DNA of 64,000 nt, from NCBI RefSeq assembly GCF_012489685.1, contig NC_080046.1:25984223-26048222 (forward strand), in the 5' to 3' direction. Shown in pieces: positions 21,801 to 32,301 of the stretch. Position 1 is the stretch's first letter. Each line of letters begins with the position of its first letter. This DNA is from Lotus japonicus. Its lineage: Eukaryota > Streptophyta > Magnoliopsida > Fabales > Fabaceae. Both the position numbers and the translations under genes were made by a program. A model generated the notes under the pieces. The model was not told where the DNA came from. It saw nothing but the letters and a program-made list of their open reading frames with translations, and ran no database searches.

Positions 21801-24452
21801 AATACTGATGGCCATCCAAACTGATGAATTAGGAAGGGTGAAAAGGCCAGTCCAGTAACTGATCCTAGGTACATGCCACTGTAGACAAGCGCTAGTGATC
21901 TACTTCTCTCTGCCACAGGAACCCATTTAGATAGAATATTATTCATGGCTGGCATAGCAACACCCTAGAAGGGGGTCAAAGGAAGTCAGCTCAACATGTA
22001 AAAAAGCTATCATGACATTGTATTGTCACTAACTAGATTAATCTAATCATTACTAAAATCAGTGACAATATGGATTATAGCAAAAGAACATTTAATTTAT
22101 TTATTTATCATTAGATTTTTCTTTTCCAACTAAACAGAAATTGTAAGCTTTTTCCTACTAGTTTAATGCAGGAATGCATACAGTTTAGATCATTTTAACA
22201 GAACCCACCTCACCAATCCCCATTAGCGCACGAGCAACTAGTAGGAAAGGCAACCCAAGTTTGGCAGCTACAGGAGTGAGAATAGTCGCAACAGACCACC
22301 AAACCACTCCAAATCCTAATACCTGCTTTCCCCCTACTTTGTCTGCCCATACTCCACCAGCAATCTGCAACAAATGTCCACCTATGCTTAAGAGTCATGG
22401 CTCCAAGTTCAAATCCATACAAACAATTAAAGAGTTACAAGTCAGACTTAAATTTATCAAAATGAAATCACATTTACCTGAGTGAGGAGGTATCCCCAAA
22501 AGAATGAAGACTGTATTAAACCGACAGTGCTGGGGCTCCAGTTGTACTCTGCTGACATAGGAAGTATAGCAATGCTCATATTTACCTGCACATGTGAAAC
22601 AGATTGAAGTTTCTTTGAGCTAAAGCTAACTGAAGACTCCAAACTCCACAGCAGTACTAAACTACTAATCTAAGGTTTTCAAATTCAACCATTTGGTTTC
22701 TTTCTCTCTTTCACTTTCCATGATAACCAAATTTAGATATACTTAATTAAGTGAACCCCAGTGATGAGACATGCTTTTTTTGTGGTTAAAAGTGTTGATA
22801 CACGCTTCTATAAACCCAGGGCGCCTTTTTGTAATGGGTTTACTCAATTACACTTACTTTAGCTGCTCATGAGCATGGCCAGCCCAACTCTAAGGCAAGT
22901 GAAGCCCTTGTTTTAGGCTCAAAAAATATTAAAGAAAGTCATTGAGTAGCTGATAAGTGACATTAAAAGCAAGTATATAATCAATTTTGATATATAGACA
23001 TCCAAACAGTAACGACACCCCACAGACATCCAATTTTTTCTCTATATCTCTTTTTCCATCACATCACATCATATATCACATTCATCACTTACCTCTCTTC
23101 TCTTTCTTTCACACTCTACTAAATTTGGGTGTCTACTGTCTACACTCTACACTCAAATGGGTGCCTACTTGTCATTGACTCATTGTTGATATATTATTAC
23201 TACAACAGACCCTAGTAATACTCTCTTTCCTAAGTTATAACTAACCTATTTATCTCATTCATTTGACTATTTATATTCTATGAATCAAAATTCAAAATCA
23301 TCAAAATACTTGTTACCAAAACAAGTCATCAAAAATACTAATTACCATAAATGTTTAATACCTACTAAATACAAACTAACATTAGTTACACTTTTCAAAT
23401 ATTGTATATTGTTCTTTCAACAACAACAATAGCCTTATCCCACAAAGTGAGGTTGGCTATATGAGGAACATTGTTGATAATGGGATTATTTTTAACAACA
23501 TCTTCCCATGTTCTTTTTGGCCTTCTTCTACCTCTCTTCTCATGACTAAATACCATATTATCAACCCTTCTCCCCAGTGCCTCCATAGTCCATAGGTCTT
23601 CTTTGAAAATGTCAATACCACCTTACCGATTTTCCGTCAGCTTCTCCACAATAGGCGTCAATCCAATACCTTCTCTTAATCCGGTCATTGCGTATCTTAT
23701 CCTTTCTATTGTGCTGACTCATCCATCTTTAACATTCTCATTTCTGTTACTCCAACTTCTCCCTCATATTGTCCCACTAAAGCCCAACATTTGCTACCAT
23801 AGAGGGAGATGGTTTACGAGTTTAAAAAGTTGAAATGGTGAAATATGACTGAAATCTGTTAATATTGCTATTCTATAGTTTCAACTTTCAAATAAATTAT
23901 TTTTATCAATTAAAACATACCTTATCTTAAAGTTGGGCTTTAATCTAGGTGCAGCCCTGCTAATGACAAGTAACCATTGCTCTACAGCTATAGTTTCATA
24001 GCAAAAGGACAATGCTTTGAGAGAGGAATGCAGTTTTGAATAGGGGAGAAATGGGGAAGGGTGCTTACTCTGTCCATGTTACAAAGGAGAAACGCAGAGA
24101 AGCAGAGGATGACGATGACCCATCTCTTAGGAAACACTTGCCACCACGCTGCTGCAACTTCTTCCAGCTCCTCCACATCATCCAAACCAGGGACCTTCTT
24201 CTCAAGGGCAACATCCTCATGCAAGCTGGATGATTCGTGCGCGTGCTTCTCCGACTTGACATCCGCCCACACCTTTCCACCACCGCCCCTTCTGCCGGTA
24301 ACACGGAAGACGAGGCAGCTCCGCAAGTGTAAAGGGAACAGTGAAGTACTGGAGGAGGTGGTGGAAGTTGCATGGTTGAAGTGGGTGGTTCTGCGTGAAG
24401 GGGAAGAGGGTGAAGGAGGAGAGAAAGAGAAAACAAGAGCTCTGCCACTCAT
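15876..24452 (-). CDS. PHT4;1: Chloroplast PHT4;1/ANTR1-type anion (phosphate) transporter, ten exons
   Basis: Exons traced on the minus strand: 24452-24069, 22585-22478, 22364-22209, 21964-21749, 21387-21178, 19966-19829, 18929-18828, 18359-18294, 18097-18013, 15973-15876. All introns are GT-AG; introns 1-8 are phase 0 and intron 9 is phase 1. The joined frame is open for 520 codons plus TAA. The first ~100 residues are Ser/Thr-rich and basic, a chloroplast transit peptide. An MFS transporter follows: first membrane span at about 111-124, ending [16 protein letters not shown]. Cytoplasmic-loop motif [32 protein letters not shown] and SNTAGVLAG are family hallmarks. PHT4 proteins move inorganic phosphate or other anions, and PHT4;1 is placed in the thylakoid membrane. 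SAEYNW and GTDAFSQ favour PHT4;1 over the ascorbate transporter PHT4;4. Introns carry MITEs, a hAT element and LINE ends, but no exon is damaged. Confidence 0.93.
16532..17410. mobile_element. Non-autonomous hAT element in intron 9 of PHT4;1
   Basis: 879 bp bounded by the exact 8-bp target duplication GTTCGGAT (16524-16531 and 17411-17418). Terminal inverted repeats: left CAGTGTTTCAAATTGCGG, right (minus strand) CAGTGTTCTAGGTTGCGG. Both subterminal regions are packed with TTGCGG/CCGCAA words (16551-16700 and 17310-17400), as expected for hAT transposase-binding repeats. No transposase is encoded. The flanks (AAGCTTACTTTCAG; CTTATGCACAAGCACTTATA) look like an older MITE into which it jumped. 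Confidence 0.92.
17757..17839 (+). mobile_element. RTE-type LINE/SINE 3' tail
   Basis: ATAGCCGACTCACTTAGTGG followed by GATAAGGCTTTTGTTATTGTTGTTGTTG is the typical 3' end of plant RTE-like LINEs with a TTG-repeat tail. It lies in intron 9 of PHT4;1, antisense to that gene. Only the terminal part is clear. Confidence 0.6.
19241..19360. mobile_element. Small MITE with CATGTTTGG ends (copy 1)
   Basis: 120 bp with perfect 9-bp inverted ends CATGTTTGG and CCAAACATG, and internal inverted AGAATCAATT/AATTGATTC words. It lies in intron 6 of PHT4;1. A second copy is at 21591-21713. Confidence 0.75.
19444..19632. repeat. Tandem duplication, 101-bp period, in an intron
   Basis: TTTTCACAAATTAAGAAACA starts near 19449 and 19550, and both copies run to ATAGAAAATAAATTAAAT with a few differences. 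It lies in intron 6 of PHT4;1 beside the small MITE. Confidence 0.8.
20857..21170. mobile_element. Stowaway MITE abutting a PHT4;1 splice donor
   Basis: 314 bp with perfect 32-bp terminal inverted repeats beginning CTCCCTCCGTTCCAAAACTA and a TA duplication (20855-20856 and 21171-21172). In the gene's orientation exon 5 ends at 21178, the intron starts GTAAGTA, and the TA of that donor is the insertion site. The MITE therefore begins seven bases into the intron. Confidence 0.95.
21591..21713. mobile_element. Small MITE with CATGTTTGG-type ends (copy 2)
   Basis: Homologous to 19241-19360 (GGAAATCCTTC, CAATTGATTCTAAAG, GAATTGATTCTGAGGAAAGA shared) but with eroded ends (CATTTGG; CCCAACATG). It lies in intron 4 of PHT4;1. 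Confidence 0.7.
23418..23832 (-). pseudogene. RTE-type LINE reverse-transcriptase C-terminal remnant
   Basis: On the minus strand the first part reads LYGSKCWAL, followed after stops by RRVDNM, then [18 protein letters not shown] and TLWDKA. These are characteristic words of the C-terminal tail of plant RTE-like LINE polyproteins. It ends with a GGGATAAGGCTATTGTTGTTGTTG-type terminus at 23418. Several stops and frame changes make it dead. It lies in intron 1 of PHT4;1, in the same orientation as the gene. Confidence 0.75.
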
Positions 24453-25541
24453 CGTGGCTCTTCTTCTTCTTCTTCCTCTGCTCTGGTTGGAGCTTGCGGT
24501 TACTGTAACAGCTCAAGATTTGAAGGGACAGTGGAGGGGATATTTATCTGCACTGGTCCTCGTTTTGACACGTGGAGTATGTTTAGAAACGACTCACTAT
24601 GACAGGTTAAGGAAGGACTATTGGATGGGAGGAGAGTATCATGATCATCTATATATATATATATCTATATATATTCATTCAAATCAAATCTATTACCCGT
24701 GGCCGATCCATGATCTGGGCGGGTCAGGGTTCAAATTTTTCAAATAAACATATCAGTAAATATATAATTAAAAATATAACTTTCTCATCTCTAGCATAGA
24801 TTTTTTTTGGTGCAAATAGGTGAATCTTTAGTGTAAATAAGTGCAAAACCTGGTCTACTAGTATAATTTAAAATTTTCAGGGTTCAAAAAAATATATATA
24901 AAAGGGTGAGTTGAATTTTTTTTTCCAGCGGGTTCATCTGAACCCCTTGAAAATTATGTCGTTTTTTAACTTACAAGACTTACACACACCAATATATATA
25001 GAGTGAATTTTGTGCCTGAGTAAAAATTTGGATACCGTGCATAAATGCAATGTGCGCCTATGGACAATTGACATGTGTAATACTTTAATGATATCGTGTA
25101 TGAGGTGCCAAATATTTTTTATTGCCATCCCAGTTATGTTTATTACTATTAGGCCCCTAGGATTTACCTTGTAAATTTAGAAAGTTATGTTTAATTCTTT
25201 GAACAGTCGACGTTTGTTTTCTGCTTTCGGAAAAATCCCACCATTGCAGAGTAGGCATTGTGCTAAGACATAGAAGAACATGGAAACAACTTGAGGCTTA
25301 GCGCAGAGAGTGGAAGGGACGATGTTTCTTGGAAGCATTTTGCTGAAGGTTTGAAAATAGGGCAAAACAAATTAGGGTTTCCAAAGAGGGAAAATTAGAG
25401 AGGGAAAGAATTGATGAAGAGGCTCCTATTGACGAAGAAGACCCACCTCTTGAAGGGTATAATCAATTTGTTTCTCGTTTTTGAAAAGAGGATTTTTGTT
25501 TTCGCATAAAAGGGGAAATTGAGGACTGAGTGGGGGAGAAT
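24453..25541. other. Upstream region of PHT4;1; no gene seen
   Basis: Contains the PHT4;1 5' UTR (purine-rich on the minus strand, GAAGAAGAAGAAGAAGAG just before the ATG) and an (AT)n stretch near 24649-24675, about 200 bp upstream of the start codon, which could supply the TATA function. The rest is AT-rich with no recognisable coding sequence up to the copia LTR at 25542. Confidence 0.5.
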
Positions 25542-26034
25542 TGTGTAAGATCAAGTTTTGATCAAGTAGTACAACTCTATGTTTTGATGATTGTAACACC
25601 CCGATTTCGGTGGCGTCACTTTAGTAACCAAAGAAATAACTTAAGCGGAAAAACGTGAATTATTTTTTTTTCGATAATGTAAGTAAAGACAGAAAGAGAT
25701 GAAACTCTAAAACGAAGATAACAGAACTAATATACAATATGATTACAGCCCCCACTGTAAGTTGTAAACCACGTCACGAGTAAACCTCCAGTGACGGAAA
25801 GTAAAAAAGAGTAACGCCCGTAGGCAAAAGTACAAACCAAGGTAAAAATACTGTGTCCGCAACACTAAACCTCAAAATCTGAGAACAAGTTGGCCCAGCG
25901 GCCTAAAACAAGACCTCTTAGCCCAACCAACTCTCTGTGATCCCCGTAGAGGAACCACACAAAAAGCTATAGGCGGGAAACTACCCTGTCCCCAAAGAAA
26001 CAATGACGGTCAGAGCTAAGACTATACTCCTACA

Positions 26035-26163
26035 CTAATCCCTACTCGAGTAAGTCGCTCGGTGGCCAGCGGGGTCGACCACCCCTGAACCGTAGTCCTC
26101 CTGATCAAGCTTCTTCAACCTAGTTTCCCCTGAAGGGTGAACCATCGTGAACCGGTCCGCCAT
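26035..26163 (-). pseudogene. Truncated LTR ORF (solo LTR copy)
   Basis: From the ATG at 26163 the frame reads 42 codons, with MADRF, HPSGETR and DPAGHRATYS matching the conserved LTR-ORF domain, then stops at 26035. The later GVLRR and LPPxVHCGPG part and the acidic tail are deleted. The Trp of ADWF is Arg here. Confidence 0.75.
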
Positions 26164-26839
26164 ACTCAACTGACAATGGCGTAGTCCGCCCAAACACACA
26201 CAGAAGACGCGAGGGTCAACTCCAAAGAATTATATAAATAATAAAACCAGATATATAGGGTAATAACTATTTAGCCTCTCAGGCTTATACGTTTAGGGAT
26301 AACATCCTAGGGTTGCATATATCACAATGAATATAAAGATAATAATAACAATTAGCATGCCTCAAGTAGGATAAACAGGTACCAATCACACTCAGCAACT
26401 AAGTCAGCATGTATGTTGCATGAAATGCAATGCTGGGTAACAAAATGCATTCCGGAAGAAGGATGGACACCATCGAGTCAGCCCTAACACCGGCCAAAGT
26501 GGGACCATTCCGCTCGGGCGTCTCTTACACCACACAAAAGTAGTCAGATCAGCAGTGAACCTGTAGGTCTGCCATTCCGTCTGCTACTGAGGACCACCGT
26601 AGTGTCCTAAATATGGAAATCCGGGTCTTATGACCATTTTGGAATCCACCGAGGTCCGGTAATCCGCCGTGTATTAACCTCAAAATGAGTGCATGAATGC
26701 AAGTGATTAGCCAAACAACGTCTCCGACCTCACTCGACACGTCGTCACGTGTTCTAGCTAACTTATTGTCTCTAAAAAGCCTACCCTAAGGCAAATGTCG
26801 ATTCTGCGACAAAATGAATTAATCAAAAGAAGAAGAATG

Positions 26840-27066
26840 TACTTGGGAACTCATGGTTCCCGGCTAAACTTTAGATAGCCAATCAATAAACTGCTCATCG
26901 AGCGAAAAGGTACCGAAGTACTTGGAAACTTATAGTCTCCGGCTAAACTTTAGATAGCCAAACATTACACTGCTCATCGAGCGAAAGAGTACGATTTGTA
27001 CTTGGGCTAAACTTTAGATAGCCAAATAATAACCTGCTCATCGAGCAAAAGAGTTTCAACGTACTC
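26840..27066 (-). repeat. Three-copy tandem hairpin repeat in the LTR
   Basis: Units of roughly 75-85 bp contain GTACTTGG, GGCTAAACTTTAGATAGCCA and CTGCTCATCGAGCGAAA. GCTCATCGAGC and GGCTAAACTTTAGATAGCC are short inverted repeats able to form hairpins. Equivalent blocks occur in the other Tekay-like LTRs at 32990-33190 and 45835-46040. Confidence 0.8.
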
Positions 27067-27670
27067 GAAGACTTGTATATTTCCTCAAAACGTGGACTCG
27101 ACGACACTTCTCATATTTCCCAAACTAATATTCAGGCTCTAAGCTCTTATCTAAGGGTATTATTATTGTTCAAAGGATTTAGAAATTGATTAATGTCTTA
27201 TGAGTTTTCCGTGATAAAATAGTTTTCATTTTAATCTTAAAATACTTCCTAAGAGTTTTCAGAGATCCCATAATCTCAAATAATTCCCTGAGAAGGTCTC
27301 GATCCATTAAAACATAACAAGGTCCGAACTTCGTTCGTCCTTTAAAACTCTCTCAAAATCTCATAAAAATTTGGCATGACCTGCCCGTAATCCTCACTCC
27401 TCAGAATCTCAGGTACAAGTGGAATAGCATAAATAAAACAGCTCAGTCAAAAGCATAAACAGCATATTCCAACACATCCTAAGTTAACCATGTAGCACAT
27501 AGCATGTGAATCATTTAGCACACAATATCATGGCATCAATTACTCAACAAGGTCGGCCGAAGCCTCAGAGAACAAATCAGACATTTAGCAATTAAGTGCA
27601 TAACACATAAATCAAGTCGAACTTGTCCACACCTAAAGCATTATCTAGTAATTCAGAGAGTAGCCCTCAC

Positions 27671-27748
27671 CTGTAACTCCTCCAGCGTTTTCCTCACAAC
27701 CTCCTTCACGTTCCTCGCCTTGATCTCCAGGAAACTCCTCAAAAGAAC
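27671..27748 (-). other. 78-bp conserved exon-like segment (solo LTR copy)
   Basis: Minus strand: ...GGCTTAAG, then 78 bp, then GTGAGGGC. After two leading bases the frame reads SFEEFPGDQG ... GGCEENAGGVT with no stop. Length and frame equal the copies at 34968-35045, 37923-38000, 46690-46767 and 59320-59397. Confidence 0.6.
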
Positions 27749-28548
27749 CTTAAGCCAAAATCACAGAAATCAACACATTGAGTCAGGAACTCAGCAATCA
27801 AAGAGTCCTAGGGTTACACAGTACACTACTACCTCCGTGGTACGACAATCTAACGCGTTAAGACAAGTTTTCGAAAAAGTCGGATTTCCTCCCCCCTTGG
27901 TATAGCTCTCGGCCACTTTCCTTAATTGGGAGGGTCGATTTTTCTTCGATCAAACTTGGTTCCTAGGTTAACATAAGCCGTAACTAAGACGGTTCTAAGC
28001 TCGGAAAAATTTTCGGATCGAAAACTGATATAAGGGTAGTTTGGTCATTATTTTTAGCTCAAAATTTCAAAATTGGATTTTTGAAAAACAGATTGGATGG
28101 AGACGTCCACAACGACGTTTATGACGACAAATCCTACTAGCACTAAGCCAAGTCGATAGATTAGAGCTTAAAGGTTGCGACTTTACCGAAAAATGGGTAT
28201 TTAAGGTAGAAATTGATCCCGGCGGCATTTCGTCGACATTTGACAAAATCTAATCCGCAGAACACGCTCAGGAGCATGCAGGGAAGAAGTTTAGACACTG
28301 AAATCAGCGTATTTGAACAGTTTTACAAAAAGCTCCAAACTTTGAGCTCAGAAAAACATAGAAAAAGTCGACAGATCTGACGATCAGAAGTGAGATATAG
28401 TTTACCTACCTCAAGGTCTTCGATTAGCAACGATCGGTGAAGAAAACGGGCAAAGATTCGCGAAAATCCGGATCCTCTCTTTCTCTCTAGCTGCTCACGG
28501 TTTTGGGGGAGGGAAATGGGTATTTTTGCAAAAAATCTAATTTTCAAG

Positions 28549-28558
28549 CTATTTATAG
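28549..28558 (-). promoter_or_regulatory. TATA-like box of Tekay-like LTR
   Basis: CTATAAATAG on the minus strand, about 675 bp from the sense start of this LTR. Equivalents lie at 34157-34163 (+), 38801-38810 (-) and about 60213-60222 (-, eroded), all at about 0.7 kb. Confidence 0.6.
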
Positions 28559-29462
28559 GTTTTGGAAAAAACGGAAAAATGATTTTTTTGCGATTCCGAT
28601 TTTTCCTGCGCGTTCCTCTGCGCATTCTAAGATAGGTTCTGGCGACAGAATTCCAGAACTCAAAACAGGATTCTTGGAATTAAACCAAAAGATCCAAAAT
28701 CGGCATAAGTCGGTGTAAGTCGGATTATCCCGAAAAACTACTTTTTGCAGTGATCGTCGGATGAGAAAACTTCCTTCTGAAGAAAGATTAGGAATGACGA
28801 GAGAAATAGGAGAACGCGGGTGGAATCTTCTTTTGCAGCTCCGAATAGAAAAAGTCTTCATCGTCTGTCGATCTTAGGTTTTCTCGAACTATCAGGGATT
28901 CCGTTTCGGCAAACTTCCGAGAATTGGAATTTGACGTTCGTACTTTCCAGGATTTCGCATCGAAATGGTTGTTTAAGGACGGAAAAGAGAAGTTCTAACA
29001 TTTCTCTGAGGATTTTTTGGAATTAGTTTCCATCGTGTCCTAAAGCGTAAATTAACTATTCAATAATACCTTTGACCTAGGATTAAGCGTATGTTAGTCG
29101 TGCTATAACTCTTTCGGTTTTTCGATAAATTCTTGGACTTTTCCTGAACCTTTTTCCTTCCCAAATTTATCTTAATCAAATAACTCTTTTATTTTATTCA
29201 CTTATCCAAAGCGTTAAAACTTGGGCCTTACAATGATTACATGTTAACTATTATGTATGAACAATTATGGTACTCTAACGTTGTTTTCTGAGTGTTTTAA
29301 TGACAGACTCTAACTCTGATCTAATTACACATAAATCATAAGCACTATGCTCAAAGAGTAACCTCCGCAACGTTTTCGCACTCACTATGTTCAATCTGAA
29401 CAGTAGAATAAGCTTCAGAAGATCTGAAGATAGTAAAGCTCTGATATGGATTCAGTTCACTT

Positions 29463-29600
29463 GAAGTTCTGAAGACCAGAAGTTCTGAAGGTCCAGAAGC
29501 TCTGAAGGTCCAGAAGCTCTGAAGGTTCAGAAGCTCTACAGGTCCAAAGGCTATGAAGGTCCAGAAGCTCTGAAGGTCCAGAAGCTGAGAAGTGAAGACT
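29463..29600 (+). repeat. Short tandem repeats in the copia LTR
   Basis: About seven copies of a 17-base word close to CAGAAGCTCTGAAGGTC lie upstream of the LTR TATA box. Confidence 0.85.
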
Positions 29601-29902
29601 CTGAAGTCCAAGAGTAAGCTAGCTCTGAAGATCAAGTACTTATCCTCTGAGTCCAGAAGCAGAAGATACAAAGGTCAGAGGATCCAAGCTTCCCTCTGAC
29701 TCTGATCACCAAGCTTCACAAGTTCGAACGTGAAGCGTCACTCTGATCAGAAGTCATCTAGGTTAAAGGTCAAGTCGCTATCCAAAGTACAAAAGCAACT
29801 GTACTATTCCTGACTTATTCAGCCAAAGCAGAACCTGGAAAACCCAGATCTGCCCTCCAACGGTAGCATTCCATGCAAACGTTTAAACCCTAATCCTTGG
29901 AG

Positions 29903-29910
29903 TATATAAA
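29903..29910 (+). promoter_or_regulatory. TATA box of the SIRE-like LTR
   Basis: TATATAAA in GGAGTATATAAAGAGGC, about 520 bp before the LTR end, marking the likely U3/R promoter. Confidence 0.65.
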
Positions 29911-30430
29911 GAGGCTGAAGATGAAAGAGAAAGATGCCGCCTAAGAAACTTTGTTCAAGCTCACGCAATATTCAAATATTCTCTTAGCAATATTTCTTCA
30001 AACTGTTCTTATTGTGTTTACTTTAGCTTTCTGAGAAGCAATTCTTTGTAAACCCAAACTTTCAAACAGTTGTTTGTTTTTCCTTAAGGAGACCAAGGTT
30101 GGTCAGATCCTTGAGAAGACTAAGAGAGTGAATCTTAGTGATAAATAAGTCATTGCATTGTTAGTCACTTTGCAGGTTGCAAGTGCAGTTGTAACAGACT
30201 CTGATTAGTGGATTGCCTTCATTCTAAGAAGGAAGAAATCACCTTAACGGGTGGACTGAATTAGCTTGAGAGATTTATCAAGTGAACCAGGATAAAATCA
30301 CTGTGTGCTTTCCTTAACTCTTATCTTAGCACTTTTATCTTCGGTGTTTGAAGAGATTTGTGAAAAGTTTTAGATTGAAAACGCTGTTCAACCCCCCCCC
30401 CCCCTTTCTATCGTTTTTCATACCTTCAAT

Positions 30431-30442
30431 TGGTATCAGAGC
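30431..30442 (+). other. Copia primer-binding site
   Basis: TGGTATCAGAGC, complementary to the 3' end of initiator-Met tRNA, two bases after the LTR end (TACCTTCA, 30428). Confidence 0.9.
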
Positions 30443-30503
30443 GCAAGTTCTGATTACCACACCTAACAGTGTTCAATGATCCGGGCCGGTGTGAAAAACT
30501 AAG

Positions 30504-31272
30504 ATGGCTACCACCATTGAAGCGCAAAAAGATGTTTACAGTGCAAAGCCTCCTATGTTTGATGGACAAAGGTTTGAGTACTGGAAAGACAGAATCGAAA
30601 GCTTTTTTCTGGGCTTTGATGCAGATCTCTGGGATATTATAGTGGATGGCTACGAGCGTCCATTTGATGGTGATGGTAAGAAGATCTCCAGAACAGAGAT
30701 GACTGCTGAACAGAAAAAGCTTTACTCAGTGCATCACAAAGCTAGAACTATTCTTCTCAGGGCTATTTCTTATGAAGAATACCAAAAGATAACAGATCGT
30801 GAGTATGCTAAGGGTATCTTTGATTCCTTGAAGATGACCCATGAAAGAAACAAGAAGGTGAAAGAATCAAAGGCATTGTCCTTGATCAGGAAGTATGAAT
30901 CCTTCCAAATGGAACCCAGTGAGTCCATTGAGGATATGTTTTCCAGATTTGAGTTGCTTATTGCTGGAATAAGACCTCTCAACAAAAGCTATACCACTGC
31001 TGATCATGTCATGAGGATTCTTAGAGGTCTTCCTGAAAGCTGGATGTCTTTGATAACTTCCTTGGAGCTTACAAGAGATGCTGAGCAGATGAGTTTGGAA
31101 GAACTCATAAGTATACTGAAGTGTCATGAACTGAAGCGTGCTGAACATCAGGATCAGAAGAAGAAGTCTATAGCCTTGAAATCCAAATCTGAAAAGGCTA
31201 AAGCTCTCCAAGCTGAAGAAGAAGAATTTGAAGAAAACTCTGAAGATTCTGATGAAGATGAGCGAACCTTGA
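30504..31272 (+). pseudogene. SIRE-like copia Gag, cut by a Tekay insertion
   Basis: Starting at ATG 30504, 256 codons encode a UBN2-type copia Gag: FDGQRFEYWKDRIESFF near the N-terminus, then YESFQMEPSESIEDMFSRF and GLPESWMSLIT, then a Lys- and Glu-rich tail. The frame itself is undamaged. It is interrupted when the Tekay LTR begins at 31273, so the final Met-stop of the open frame comes from the LTR. The zinc knuckle and protease that should follow are not found anywhere in the window. Gag would form the virus-like particle. The piece is too incomplete to support transposition. Confidence 0.9.
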
Positions 31273-31530
31273 TGTAACACCCCGATTTCGGTGGCGTCAC
31301 TTTAGTAACCAAAAAGAAAATAAAAGCGGAAAAACGTGAATATTTTTTTTCGATCGATAATTGTTTTAAATAAATAAAGACTTGTCGAATCAATGACACA
31401 TCGACAGAATATAACCAAGACTAATGTACAATATATATACACACCCCACAGTAACAGCAGCCACGTCACGAGTAACCTCCAGTGACGGGAAAGTAGTGCC
31501 TAACGGCAAATATGTACAACACAAAATATA

Positions 31531-31650
31531 GAGTCAGTATCCTGATATACAGTCCTCCAACCAGAAAGTAGGTCATCTCAAAACAGTCCGAAGTCAGTAT
31601 CCTGATATACAGTCCTCCAACCAGAAAGTAGGTCATCTCAAAACAGTCCG
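31531..31650. repeat. 60-bp tandem duplication private to one LTR
   Basis: AGTCAGTATCCTGATATACA through AAACAGTCCGA occurs twice head-to-tail here and once in the sister LTR (44443-44502), so it arose after insertion or during the last reverse transcription. Confidence 0.95.
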
Positions 31651-31818
31651 AAGACCTCCTAATCCGACCAACTCCTTGTGACTCCCTTCAAGAGAACCAC
31701 ACAAAAAGCTATAGGTCGGGGACCTACCCTGCCCCAAAATGAGAAAAACTGATGATCAGAGCCACGGCGCTACTCCTACCTTAATCCCGACTAGAGGTGT
31801 ACTACACACCACTCCCAA

Positions 31819-32301
31819 CTACGCGTCACCATGCTCGTCGTCTGAATCTGAATCCAAGACGATCACGTCGATGACGGCATCGGTCCTCGCAGCGGGTTCC
31901 ACGGGTACTGTACCCGAACCCAAGACAGCAGCAGCCGCGACGGTGGGTGAGCTAGACTCAGACGAAGCACCTCCTACAGGCAACTCCTCTGAAGGGTCCT
32001 CCTCGTCCTCAGATGAAGGTGGCAGTACCACAACTCCAGGGCCACAATGCACGCCTGGTGGTAGGTTGAAGCTAACCGTGTGGCGTCTCAAGACTCCTTG
32101 CGTCAGGTTCCCCATTCAGTCCACGTGGTCCTCCATAATGCGCCCCGTGTAAATGGCTCGGTGACCTGCGGGGTCGACCACCCACGAGCCCGGGGTGTCT
32201 GTATCAAGCAACTCAAATCTGGTCCCCCCCGTAGGGACGACCATCTCGAACCAGTCGGACATCGACATCATCTGACAAAAAGGGAAGACATAGCCCCCCA
32301 T
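31819..32301 (-). pseudogene. LTR ORF of the 3' LTR, one premature stop
   Basis: Same frame and length as the intact ORF at 44668-45150. A CGA-to-TGA change after EDHVD (near 32116) splits it. The domain words MSDWF, PTGGTRFELL, DPAGHRAIYTGRIMED and GVLRR and the tail VIVLDSDSDDE are all preserved. Confidence 0.8.

Larger units (their letters stand above)
25592..29232 (-). mobile_element. Tekay-like solo LTR with 5-bp target duplication
   Basis: 3641 bp, TGTAACACCCCGATTTCGG at the left and TTGGGCCTTACA at the right, flanked by ATGAT on both sides (25587-25591; 29233-29237). The sense strand is minus, judged by comparison with the complete element at 31273-48004. No internal domain is present, so it formed by LTR-LTR recombination. 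A TATA box (28549-28558), the 78-bp exon-like segment and a truncated form of the LTR ORF are recognisable. Confidence 0.95.

Noticed and set aside
24061..24747. 228-aa plus-strand open frame over exon 1 of PHT4;1.
   Set aside because: Shadow of the transit-peptide exon on the opposite strand.
31739..32152. 137-aa plus-strand open frame with a near-copy at 44588-45001.
   Set aside because: Antisense shadow of the LTR ORF; its similarity between copies follows from the LTR pair.
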